From positions 1 to 9,492 of the forward strand of contig CAYWXT010000222.1 of the NCBI GenBank assembly GCA_964462125.1: 9,492 bases of DNA, read 5' to 3'. Position numbers and translations under genes: made by a program. Below are positions 1 through 7,100 of the stretch, one piece after another. This stretch comes from JAWLFY01 sp964462125. GTDB taxonomy: Bacteria; Planctomycetota; Planctomycetia; Pirellulales; Pirellulaceae. The notes under the pieces are model-generated. The model saw only the letters and a program-made list of their open reading frames with translations, was not told the DNA's origin and made no database searches. Numbering within the stretch: position 1 is the stretch's first letter; each line of letters starts with the position of its first letter.

Positions 1-290
1 GGCTTGGCCGCCATCTGCCGTAAGCAGCTGGAGCAAGACCCGATGACCGGCTGTGACCGGAAGCTGGTGACCCATGATGCGTTCACTCCCGGAGACGATT
101 GCCCGCACTGTTGCGATGGCACGCTCTGTCGGCTGAAAGAATGCTCCTGCCCGGAGCGCCGCTGGACAACAACATCGCCGAACGAGCGCTCAAGATGGCG
201 ATCCGCTACCGAAAGAACTCGATGTTTTACAAAACGCAGCAAGGGGCATCGGTGGGCGACACCTACATGAGTCTGATTCACACTTGTCGA
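1..290 (+). pseudogene. IS66-family transposase remnant, internally deleted and frameshifted
   Basis: Two pieces of an IS66 (TnpC-type) transposase lie end to end in different frames. Bases 1-141 (frame 1) read like the N-terminal zinc-finger region: a THDAFTPGDDCPHC stretch followed by DGTLCRLKE. From about 138 to 290 the reading continues in frame 3 with the C-terminal signature PLDNNIAERALKMAIRYRK, then FYKTQQGASVGD and SLIHTC. In full-length family members these parts are separated by several hundred residues that carry the DDE catalytic core, which is missing here. Resemblance stops at about 290, before the usual C-terminal end, and the reading frame runs on into a tandem repeat. The element cannot encode an active transposase. 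Its 5' part lies outside the window, so its true length and terminal inverted repeats cannot be judged. The identification rests on recognised family motifs; the single large deletion is inferred. Confidence 0.82.
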
Positions 291-298
291 AAGGACAG

Positions 299-336
299 AC
301 TCGGCGGTACGGGGGCGACTCGGTGATACGGGGGCG
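299..336. repeat. Two-copy 19-bp tandem repeat
   Basis: Bases 299-317 and 318-336 are two head-to-tail copies of a 19-bp unit, identical at 17 of 19 positions. Both share the core TACGGGGGCG. A partial third copy may follow. Just downstream, 341-355 forms a small hairpin (GTCGGC, loop TAC, GCCGAC). The block sits exactly between the end of transposase similarity and the start of the pyrBC remnant. It could be replication slippage at a deletion scar or a copy of a dispersed intergenic repeat. Confidence 0.6.
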
Positions 337-345
337 ACGGGTCGG

Positions 346-778
346 CTACGCCGACTGCGGGTCGGGGAGGAGATGATAACGGACGGTCCCGTCGACGATG
401 GTATACGTGACGCGGCCGGCCAGTTCATGGCCGTCGAGGGGACTGCTTTGACAGCGGGAGCGGAACAGCGCCGCGTACTCGTGGACACTTGGAAACGGCC
501 GCGCGACCTGACGTTCGAACTGGACGCGGAGCAGGTTCAACACGTCACAGCGGGGCAGGATTTCGTCCAAGCGGTGAGCGGTCTCGAAACCGAGTTCAGC
601 CCAACGGGGACTGACCAGCGTGGGCGGGCCACAGATAATCACATGTGCCCCGAGCTTCCTCAGCCCCCAGATGTTGCTCCGCGCAGTCCGACTGTGGGCG
701 ATGTCACCGACCAATGCCACGGTCAGCAGCCCAATCCCGAATGCGAGCAGTTCGGCGTCGAATACGCCCCACTGCAGT
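346..778 (-). pseudogene. pyrB fragment joined to a pyrC-like C-terminus (decayed pyrBC)
   Basis: Reading leftwards from about 778, the open frame carries the aspartate-binding half of aspartate carbamoyltransferase. It shows VALVGDIAHSRTARSNIWG, then CGPPTLVSP, LDEILPRCDVLNLLRVQFER and RPFPSVHEYAALF. The carbamoyl-phosphate loop (STRTR type) that should precede this is absent, and so is the HPGP region that should follow. After about base 463 the same frame continues with SSPLDGHELAGRVTYTIVDG, which resembles the extreme C-terminus of dihydroorotase. In many bacteria pyrB and pyrC are adjacent in that order, so one deletion that removed the end of pyrB and most of pyrC would give this chimera. 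The open frame extends to an ATG at 840, but those first residues are antisense to the neighbouring dehydrogenase fragment. The pyrB part is secure; the pyrC part is likely but short. Confidence 0.78.
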
Positions 779-780
779 AG

Positions 781-903
781 CTCTTCGGCGAATCGGACGT
801 GATCACCCTGCACTGTCCTCTGGTGCCGTAAACGCATCATTTGATCAACACAGAAGCCATCCGGGTAATGAAGCCAGGCGTGATGCTGGTCGGCAAACGC
901 TAG
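781..903 (+). pseudogene. D-lactate/2-hydroxyacid dehydrogenase fragment with in-frame stop
   Basis: About 40 codons in frame 1 match the NAD-binding domain of D-lactate dehydrogenase-type 2-hydroxyacid dehydrogenases: LFGESDVITLHCPL, then THHLINTEAIRVMKPGVML. In relatives the segment reads roughly CPLTPETHHLIN. Here the glutamate codon position is TAA (829-831), a nonsense change between two well-matching halves. Similarity begins right where the divergent pyrB fragment begins (about 780) and ends at about 888, before the conserved SRG motif; a stop follows at 901-903. The N-terminal domain, the rest of the Rossmann fold and the catalytic His are missing. Only a non-functional scrap remains, four bases from the stop of the opposing universal stress protein gene. 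Confidence 0.75.
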
Positions 904-906
904 GCT

Positions 907-1359
907 CTACCACCGCGACGGCACGGTCAGCACCGGGCAGGGCGCGACTCGGACCACGCGTTCGGCCACGCTGCCGACCAAGAAGTGCGGCACCCCGCTC
1001 CGGCCGTGCGTGCCCATGACGATCAGATCGACGGCATTTTCCTTGGCGTAATCGAGGATGGTCGTCAGCGGCTTCCCTGTTCGAACGACCCGAACCACCT
1101 TTTTGCCGCCGGCCAAGTCGTTCGGCAACGCGGCAGCCAGAGCGTGCTCAGCGCCGTCACGGGCTTGCTCCAAATAGTTGTCCATCGAATCCGCGATACG
1201 CTCCAACGCTTCCGAGACCGTCGGAGCGATCGCCTCAACCACGTGCAGCGCGTGCAGCTCCGCCCCCAGTCGGTCGGCCAATGTGAAGGCGTATTTGCCA
1301 GCCGCCGCAGACGACTCACTGAAATCGGTGGGAAATAAAATCCGAACGACATCGACCAT
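907..1359 (-). CDS. Universal stress protein (UspA family)
   Basis: A 150-residue cytoplasmic UspA-fold protein of normal single-domain length. It begins VDVVRILFPTDFSESS, with the conserved Asp after the first strand. It carries the ATP-binding signature G-x2-G-x9-G-S as GTHGRSG (about residue 116) followed by GS (about 129-130), and ends with the typical final strand CPVLTVP. Such proteins bind ATP, usually dimerise and support survival under starvation, hypoxia or oxidative stress. Start choice: a strong AGGAG (1369-1373, minus strand) directly abuts an ATG at 1368 but lies 9 nt from the ATG at 1359, so the latter is preferred. It is the only intact gene among the pseudogenes of the first 2 kb. 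Neighbourhood with a dehydrogenase scrap recalls usp genes placed beside fermentation genes, which is inference. Confidence 0.93.
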   Translation of the reverse strand: MVDVVRILFPTDFSESSAAAGKYAFTLADRLGAELHALHVVEAIAPTVSEALERIADSMDNYLEQARDGAEHALAAALPNDLAGGKKVVRVVRTGKPLTTILDYAKENAVDLIVMGTHGRSGVPHFLVGSVAERVVRVAPCPVLTVPSRW

Positions 1360-1590
1360 CAATTGCATCTCCTACTATTCTGGTCATCGTCCACAGCCTG
1401 GGACGTGGCTGCTCCGGGGGCTCCATGAGCAATCGGAGACCCAGCGGGTCGCTCGCGGCTTTCATCCACCGCAACGGGGCAGCGGGCATCGCTTACGAGG
1501 ATGGCAGATTCAATGTCGTCGGCGGATTGCCGGAAGGGAATCGAGTATAACGAATAAAATAGAACTAAGCACCCGACATTGCGGAGCCCT
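1360..1590. other. Non-coding gap between usp and the cytochrome remnant
   Basis: Apart from the usp ribosome binding site, no recognised gene is seen. On the plus strand 1425-1550 is a 41-codon ATG-to-TAA reading (starting MSNRRPSGSLAAF, ending VVGGLPEGNRV) that looks compositionally like protein but has no ribosome binding site and resembles no family I can name. It may be the tail of another decayed gene. An AT-rich patch at 1546-1566 is the most promoter-like spot, but no convincing -35/-10 pair was found. Confidence 0.4.
1369..1373 (-). promoter_or_regulatory. Ribosome binding site deciding the usp start
   Basis: AGGAG on the minus strand. It touches the upstream ATG (1368) with no spacer and lies 9 nt from the ATG at 1359, the same spacing as for the kinase and the small exported protein in this window. 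This favours 1359 as the start. Confidence 0.65.
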
Positions 1591-2080
1591 TCACCCGTTC
1601 ACCGGCCCGGGCACGGCCGATCCCCACAGTCCCTGCAGCATTTCCGCCTCCTTCACCTCGAACGGGAACCGTTCGCTCATCGGATGGTCTTGGATGCCGG
1701 CCAGTTCCCTCAGGGCCAAATGGATGTGTTCGGGGCGGACTCGGTATTCGGCCTCCTTTTCGAACGCCAACGTCTGAGGGTTGATCGGGATCGCGTATTG
1801 ACCTTCGTCCGTGGCACCGATCACTCGATTGCCCTGGACGCCCGGGCCGAGGAACATGATCGAGCCCGCCTCGAGGCTGCACCAGCAACCGGGACTGGCC
1901 ATCCTCATCCCGCGTTAGGGCCAGGCTGTTGAATACCTCCCGGTTCCGTGCGAGCACGTCAGCTCTCTCAGCGACGGGGACCCCGGCGCCGTCACTCAGC
2001 AAAAACTCGCTATCGGCGGCGTCGCCTCCGGCCTGGTGACACTTCAAGCAAGTCCGCTGTGCCACCTTGATCCAGACAAC
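1591..2080 (-). pseudogene. Planctomycete cytochrome c fragment joined to a DUF1501-like C-terminus
   Basis: Reading leftwards from about 2080, one frame shows a c-heme domain typical of large planctomycete cytochromes: RTCLKCHQAGGDAADSEFLL with CLKCH at 2036-2050, then SRLL and RGGLDH. At about 1855 the similarity jumps to another frame, which reads MFLGPGVQGNRVIGATDEG, INPQTLAF, VRPEHIHLALRELAGI and HPMSERFPFEV. That resembles the C-terminus of a DUF1501-family protein. In planctomycetes, DUF1501 genes often sit next to genes of the DUF1549/DUF1553 cytochrome class, so one deletion removing the end of the first gene and most of the second explains the arrangement. No plausible start, signal peptide or full domain remains. 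The heme fragment is clear; the DUF1501 assignment is by resemblance and less certain. Confidence 0.68.
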
Positions 2081-2271
2081 AGGGGCATGACGACAATGGC
2101 AGCCTGGTCTCCGCGGGGACGAGAGCACGCTGGGCAAGCGATGAGCCAATCCGTTCAGATAACTGATTGTTCTCGGCGCATTCTGTGTTACCATAAGAAA
2201 GGATGCAAATCTCGCACCGACAAGCGATACGGCTGTCGTTTGCCTCGCTGCTTGTGCTCATGAATTGAGTC

Positions 2272-2288
2272 CGATGTCAGCGACATCG
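2272..2288. repeat. Perfect 7-bp inverted repeat in the floA leader
   Basis: CGATGTC, loop AGC, GACATCG: a perfect short stem about 120 bases before the floA start. It could be an operator half-site pair or a short RNA hairpin. It is not followed by a T-run, so it is not a classical terminator. Confidence 0.45.
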
Positions 2289-2308
2289 CGGGATGAAAGA
2301 TCTCAATC

Positions 2309-2334
2309 CCTCAGCATTCATTCTTTTGCTGAGG
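2309..2334. repeat. 8-bp stem hairpin in the floA leader
   Basis: CCTCAGCA (2309-2316) pairs perfectly with TGCTGAGG (2327-2334) around a ten-base, T-rich loop, 73 bases before the floA start. No T-run follows, so a regulatory or transcript-stabilising role is likelier than termination. The function is unknown. Confidence 0.5.
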
Positions 2335-2406
2335 ATGACTGCGTCGAGAGCATTCGTTCTCTCGGCGAGTCAGTGGTGGACTGCCCAACGCTAGGAGGCA
2401 GCCGGG

Positions 2407-3471
2407 ATGGGAGTATTTGCAGATGGATGGTTTCCCGCGAGCACCCCATTGCTGATCGGACTGGCCATCGCCGGGTCGCTTGTCGGCCTGTTGTTGGTTG
2501 TGGTCGTCGCCAAGTGGGGCGCGTATTGGCTTCAGGCTTACATGTCGGGTGCTGAAATCAGCATGCGAAGCCTGATCGTGATGAGCTTTTTGAAGATCGA
2601 TCATCGCATGATGGTCACGGCCAAGATCATGGCCCGACAGGCGGGACTGTCGATCGACCGCGCCACCGGAATGAGTACCGAGCGGATGCAAGCCCATCAT
2701 TTGGCCGGTGGCGATGTGTTGAATGTCGTCAAGGCTCAAATCGTGGCACAGCGAGCAGGCATTCGCCTCGATTTTGACCGCGCCGCGGCGATCGATCTTG
2801 CCGGTCGCGATGTACTCCTGGCCGTACAAACGAGTGTTTCGCCCAAAGTGATCCATTGTCCTCGCAGTGATCAAAGCGGGTCACAAACGCTGAGTGCCGT
2901 CGCGAAAAACGGCGTCGAGCTTCGCGTCGCCGCACGCGTGACCGTGCGCACGAATTTGGACCAACTGATCGGTGGCGCAACGGAAGAGACGATCATCGCC
3001 CGCGTCGGTCAGGGAATCATCACGGCGATCGGTGCGGCAGCGTCGCATATGGACGTCCTGGAGATGCCCTCACAAATATCCAAGGGAGCGCTGACTCATG
3101 GTTTGGACACCAACACGGCGTTTGCCATTGTCTCGATCGACATCAATGACGTCGACGTTGGCGAAAACATTGGAGCGCGTCTGCAGATTGATCAGGCCAA
3201 TGCCGATGTACGGATCGCCCGCGCCCGTGCCGAGGGCCGCCGCGCTGAAGCGGTGGCGCTCGGCCAACAGATGAAGGCACGGGTAACCGAAAACCGAGCT
3301 TCCCTCGTACTGGCGGAAGCCCAGGTACCGACCGCCCTGGCCGAGGCATTCCGCGCGGGCCAGCTGCGTCGTCCCGCCGGCGCAGCAGCACAGCCAAGAC
3401 GCTGTACCGTTCCGGCCCGCACGGCCGTTCACGCCAACCCAGCCCTCAACCGACCGAGTTCGCACTCATGA
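2407..3471 (+). CDS. floA: FloA flotillin-like membrane scaffold (UPF0365 family)
   Basis: A 354-residue bacterial flotillin of the FloA/UPF0365 family, which assembles in membrane microdomains and affects fluidity and membrane-complex organisation. Residues about 14-36 form one hydrophobic segment. It is followed by a membrane-proximal region and an SPFH-like body with family blocks HHLAGGDVLNVV (97-108), AAIDLAGRDVLLAVQTSVSP (127-146), ATEETIIARVGQGI (191-204), GLDTNTAF and SIDINDVDVGENIGARLQ. Residues about 262-315 are the Ala/Glu/Arg-rich helical tail ending EAQVPTALAEAFRAG. AGGAGG (2393-2398) lies 8 nt before the ATG. Odd feature: after about residue 320 the usual ending (a DYY motif and an ADTEMR-like stretch) is replaced by a Pro/Arg/Ala-rich tail, and neither other frame restores it. 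Its stop overlaps the next gene's start (ATGA), implying one transcript and coupled translation. Confidence 0.93.
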   Translation: MGVFADGWFPASTPLLIGLAIAGSLVGLLLVVVVAKWGAYWLQAYMSGAEISMRSLIVMSFLKIDHRMMVTAKIMARQAGLSIDRATGMSTERMQAHHLAGGDVLNVVKAQIVAQRAGIRLDFDRAAAIDLAGRDVLLAVQTSVSPKVIHCPRSDQSGSQTLSAVAKNGVELRVAARVTVRTNLDQLIGGATEETIIARVGQGIITAIGAAASHMDVLEMPSQISKGALTHGLDTNTAFAIVSIDINDVDVGENIGARLQIDQANADVRIARARAEGRRAEAVALGQQMKARVTENRASLVLAEAQVPTALAEAFRAGQLRRPAGAAAQPRRCTVPARTAVHANPALNRPSSHS

Positions 3472-3947
3472 GCCAACCAACCGTTCCAACGCCATGCTAC
3501 GTTCTTCTTGAAGAGAAGGAGCCCATTGGTCCCCGGCTTTCCAGCCGCGACGCGGATCACCCACAGACGGCGATTTATGGATTTTCAGACAAGAAGTTCT
3601 ACGACGAGTTCTCCGTGAACAGTCCGCTTGCCCTGAGACCCTATCCGCTGGTGAAAGGCTATTTGCGCACGCAGATCGCGGAGGCGGGAGACGCGGCGCG
3701 GCTTGTCGTCGTCGATGCGGCCGGCCCGGAGGTGGAACAGCTGGTTGCGGTGACGGTGGAATCGGTCCTGCAAGCGCAAGAGAAACGATCCAGTCACGTA
3801 CCCGTTGCCTGCGGGCTGACGCTCGAGATGGGCGAGCAGGCGTACACGGTCCAGGATGAATCAGCCTCTTATCCCCGAATTCACGAAGGAGTGAATCATG
3901 GCTCTCGGCAATCAAGTTCCCGACAAGACTTTGCTGCGGAACGTTGA
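3468..3947 (+). CDS. Hypothetical protein, translationally coupled to floA
   Basis: A 159-residue soluble protein that I do not recognise. Its ATG overlaps the floA stop (ATGA), and no ribosome binding site precedes it, so it probably depends on floA translation. No signal peptide or membrane segment is seen. The middle (about residues 34-75) is mixed, with aromatic residues, including AIYGFSDKKFYDEFS. Residues about 78-125 have alternating hydrophobic strands and helices (RLVVVDAAGPEVEQLVAVTV, VPVACGLTLEM) that suggest a small alpha/beta fold. The last 17 codons overlap the following BON gene in another frame. That end (Ser/Gln/Arg-rich) looks unstructured and may be a read-through caused by a lost stop. 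Its place between floA and a BON gene suggests an envelope or stress-related role, which is inference. Confidence 0.72.
   Translation: MSQPTVPTPCYVLLEEKEPIGPRLSSRDADHPQTAIYGFSDKKFYDEFSVNSPLALRPYPLVKGYLRTQIAEAGDAARLVVVDAAGPEVEQLVAVTVESVLQAQEKRSSHVPVACGLTLEMGEQAYTVQDESASYPRIHEGVNHGSRQSSSRQDFAAER
3885..3892 (+). promoter_or_regulatory. Ribosome binding site of the BON gene inside the preceding ORF
   Basis: AAGGAGTG lies 5 bases before the ATG at 3898, within the upstream hypothetical gene. It supports independent initiation of the BON protein and fixes its start. Confidence 0.7.
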
Positions 3948-4143
3948 ACGTAAGTTGATGCAGAAATGCAGCGGCTCCACGCGCGTCAAAGCGACGGTGC
4001 GCAGCGGCGATGCAACCGTTACCGGAATGATCCGGCATGAATATGAGCGCAAGCCGATTGTGCGATGTGTCGCTGCGGTCCCGGGGGTTCGTCGTGTGAT
4101 CGACCAGTTGCAATTGGAAAAGAAGGTAAAAACGAGCTACTAG
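3898..4143 (+). CDS. Small single BON-domain protein
   Basis: An 81-residue protein made of one BON domain (about residues 8-75). Visible blocks are LLRNVERKLMQKC, RVKATVRSGDATVTGMIRHE, then the helix-strand end KPIVRCVAAVPGVRRVIDQL with the characteristic GVRRVID. BON domains are thought to bind phospholipid or other hydrophobic ligands and are common in envelope-stress proteins such as OsmY. Here there is no signal peptide or lipobox, so the protein is probably cytoplasmic, perhaps at the inner membrane face where FloA sits. The start is supported by AAGGAGTG 5 nt upstream. It overlaps the preceding gene by 50 bases, and its stop lies 3 bases from the stop of the convergent kinase gene. Confidence 0.85.
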   Translation: MALGNQVPDKTLLRNVERKLMQKCSGSTRVKATVRSGDATVTGMIRHEYERKPIVRCVAAVPGVRRVIDQLQLEKKVKTSY

Positions 4144-4146
4144 GGG

Positions 4147-7100
4147 TCATCCTCCGCCTTCGGACCGATTCTCCGTTCGCGCCGCCAGGGCCGATTGGAG
4201 GCGTTCGAGTTCGCGCACCAATTTCTCATGAGCGGGATCGGCTGGGCTGAGATCGCCCTCCGCGGCGATCAGCTCCAACCGCTGAGCGGCCTCGGCAGCG
4301 CGTTGCGCCGCAAACAGCTTGGCGGAGCTTTTGAGGGTATGGGCGGCGCGGTGTACCAACACCGCGTCGCCCTTATGGATCCCCTCCTGGATCTGAGCCA
4401 GCTGATTCTGTGAATCTTGCAAAAACAAAACGGCCAAATTCATGAGCGCCTCTGCTCCAACACCGTTTTGCTCAACCGCGGTGTCCCAATTCAGCACGTC
4501 CTTGGGGACCGGCTCCGGTGCGGAGGCAGGCGAACTCTCGCGGTCGTTTTCGACAGAGTCCGCCTGGGCCGCGAGAGTCGAACCGGCAAGCAGTTTGTCT
4601 AAACAGGCAAACAGATCCTTGAGGCGAACGGGCTTTGAAACGTAGTCGTCCATGCCCGCGTCCAAGCAGCGTTCGCGGTCGCCCTTCAGGGCATGCGCGG
4701 TCATCGCGACGATCGGGATATGCTCGCCCGTCTCCTGTTCTCGTTCGCGGATGGCCCGGGTTGCTTGGAACCCGTCCATTTCGGGCATCTGGACATCCAT
4801 CAAGATCAGATCGAAGTCGCGTGACGCCGCCAGATCCAGAGCTTCTTTGCCGTTGTTCGCCACCACGACACGGTGGCCATGTGGCTCGAGCTGTGCCCGG
4901 GCCAGTGTTTGGTTGATGACACTATCTTCGGCCAACAAGATGTTCAACGGCCGCAGCTGGCCGGCGACCTCGGAAAGGGGCGTCGGTTTCGTATGGCGCG
5001 GTGCGACATCGTCCCCGAGGGCCAAGACGATCGCGTCAAACAACTCGGACTGCTTGACCGGCTTGGTGAGGTAGGCGGCGATACCCAGCGAATCGCAACG
5101 TTCGCTATCTTCCGGCCGGTCGCTCGATGTCAGCACGATCATGTCGATGCTACGGAGTTCCGGGTCGCGGCTGATCGCGTCGGCGACTTCAAGACCGTCC
5201 ATTTCGGGCATGTTGCTGTCGAGGAGCACCAGGTCGAACGGCCGTCCGGCGCGACGACGCTCCTCCAGCACCTCCAAGGCCTCCGCACCACTGTGTCGCG
5301 TCTCGGGTTGAATCCGCCACGAGCGCAGGATTTCGTCGAGGATTTGGCAGTTCGTCTGATTGTCATCGACCACGAGAACCCGCAGGTCATCGAGGCTTTG
5401 CGTCGAGGGGCGGCCACGGGGCTTCGCATCATCAGGGGGCAGGGTGAACCGGGCGGTGAAGTGAAACGTGCTCCCGCGTCCAACGTCGCTTTCCACCCAA
5501 ATGCGTCCCTCCATCAGATTCACCAGCCGCGATGCGATCGCCAGTCCCAGCCCTGTGCCACCGTACTGGCGGGTTGTCGATTCGTCAGCCTGTTCGAAGG
5601 CGCGAAAAATCTGTTCTTGCTTTTCGCTCGAAATGCCGATGCCGGTGTCCTGGACCGTGAAATGCACCACGACGTCGTGATCGGTGCGTTCCTGGCATTC
5701 AGCGTTCAGGACGATCTCTCCCTGTTTGGTGAACTTAATCGCGTTTCCCACCAGGTTGACAATCACCTGGCGCAGCCGGTTGTGATCGCCGACCAGCCGC
5801 TCCGGCAGGTCCAGATCGATGTGGTAGGCCAATTCCAGCCCCTGGCGGTGCGCCCGTTCCGCCAGCGTTTTCATTGTGTCGCCGACGCATTCGCGGAGGT
5901 CGAAGGGGGACGCGTCGAGCTGGAACTTTCCCGCCTCGATCTTGGAGAAGTCAAGGATGTCATTGATCAGCACCAGCAGGGAGTCGGCGGACTCCTGAAC
6001 CATCGCGGCATAATCGCGTTGGGTTGGCGTCAGATCGGTGTCGATCAGCAATTCGTTCATGCCGATGATGGCGTTCATCGGTGTCCGGATTTCATGGCTC
6101 ATGTTGGCAAGGAAATCGCTCTTGGCGCGGTTGGCGGCCTCCGCCGCTTCCTTGGCGCGCATCAGTTCTTGCTGAGATTGCTTCCGTTCGGTGATGTCGT
6201 GCACAAATGCACTGAAGAGGTACGTCTCCCCTTGGGGAATCGCGGCGATCGATAATTCGATGGGAAATTCGTGGCCATCCCGGTGGAGGGCCGACAGTTC
6301 GAGACGCTGGTTCAGAGCTGGTCCCTCGCCCGTTTCCATAAAACGCTCAAGTCCCCGCATGTGCGCGTCGCGAAAACGCGGCGGGATAATCAGCTCAGGC
6401 AGCTGTCGCCCCACCGCTTCTTGCTGGGACCAGCCGAACGTGGCCTCGGCCTGTTGGTTCCATTCAAGAATCTGGCTTGTGGCATCAATCGCCACGAACG
6501 CCTCATGGGCGCTCGCCAAGATGGTTCGATGTTTTTCCTCCCGCCGTTCCAGCTCCTCGGTCCGCTCCTGAACCCGCTGTTCCAGTTCATCGGAGGTCTG
6601 TCGCAGCCGTCCGAGGACCAGTGCCAGTCCGGAAATGCCCGCCACGCCAAACATTCCGAGCAGCGAGAGCGTTTGCCCGATCCCGGTGCGGGCCTGAGCC
6701 GTCGCGGAATCCAATGGGATATCCACTTCCAAAATGCCCCGAACGTCTCCCGGTTGCCAATCGCGTTTGGGCGAATCGGGGTGGTTGTTGTGACAGCCGA
6801 CGCAACTGACCTGCATTCGATCGGCGGTGGCATGCCGCAGCGCAAGCTGACCCTGGAACTCCTCGATCCGAATGAACTCGCCGTCGGGGTCTGTGACCAA
6901 TGCATCCCAAGCGTCTTTGGCAAATTGATCCTGCAACCCCCCTTCCTCCTCTCGCCTGGGAAAAGGGTACGGGCTGTACAGCTGCGTTCGTCCGGCCCGC
7001 CCTCGTTCGCGAAGCGATTCACCAATCATCATGCTCAGCGTGGCCGGCAGCGGAATGGTGCCCTCCCGCTCGTGGTAATCGTGCACGGCCAAAATCCCCT

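Larger units (their letters stand above)
2081..2406. other. Intergenic leader of the floA unit
   Basis: No gene is supported here. It holds two hairpins (separate entries) and, at the end, the floA ribosome binding site AGGAGG (2393-2398). A weak promoter-like pair, TTGTTC (2167-2172) and TACCAT (2189-2194) spaced 16 bases, points toward floA. A 21-codon reading from 2203 to 2268 begins like a signal peptide but stops at once and has no family match. The left border is the inferred edge of the cytochrome remnant. Confidence 0.45.

Noticed and set aside
373..780. 135-codon plus-strand frame
   Set aside because: Antisense to the recognisable pyrB and pyrC-like fragment.
2203..2268. 21-codon reading starting like a signal peptide
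   Set aside because: It stops immediately and lacks a clear ribosome binding site at normal spacing; too short to support.
2272..2334. Leader hairpins as rho-independent terminators
   Set aside because: Neither stem is followed by a T-run and both lie upstream of, not after, a gene on the plus strand.
4873..6255. 460-codon open frame on the plus strand
   Set aside because: It is exactly antisense to the HisKA, HATPase and receiver domains of the kinase, shows no family motif, and is the usual mirror frame of high-GC coding DNA.
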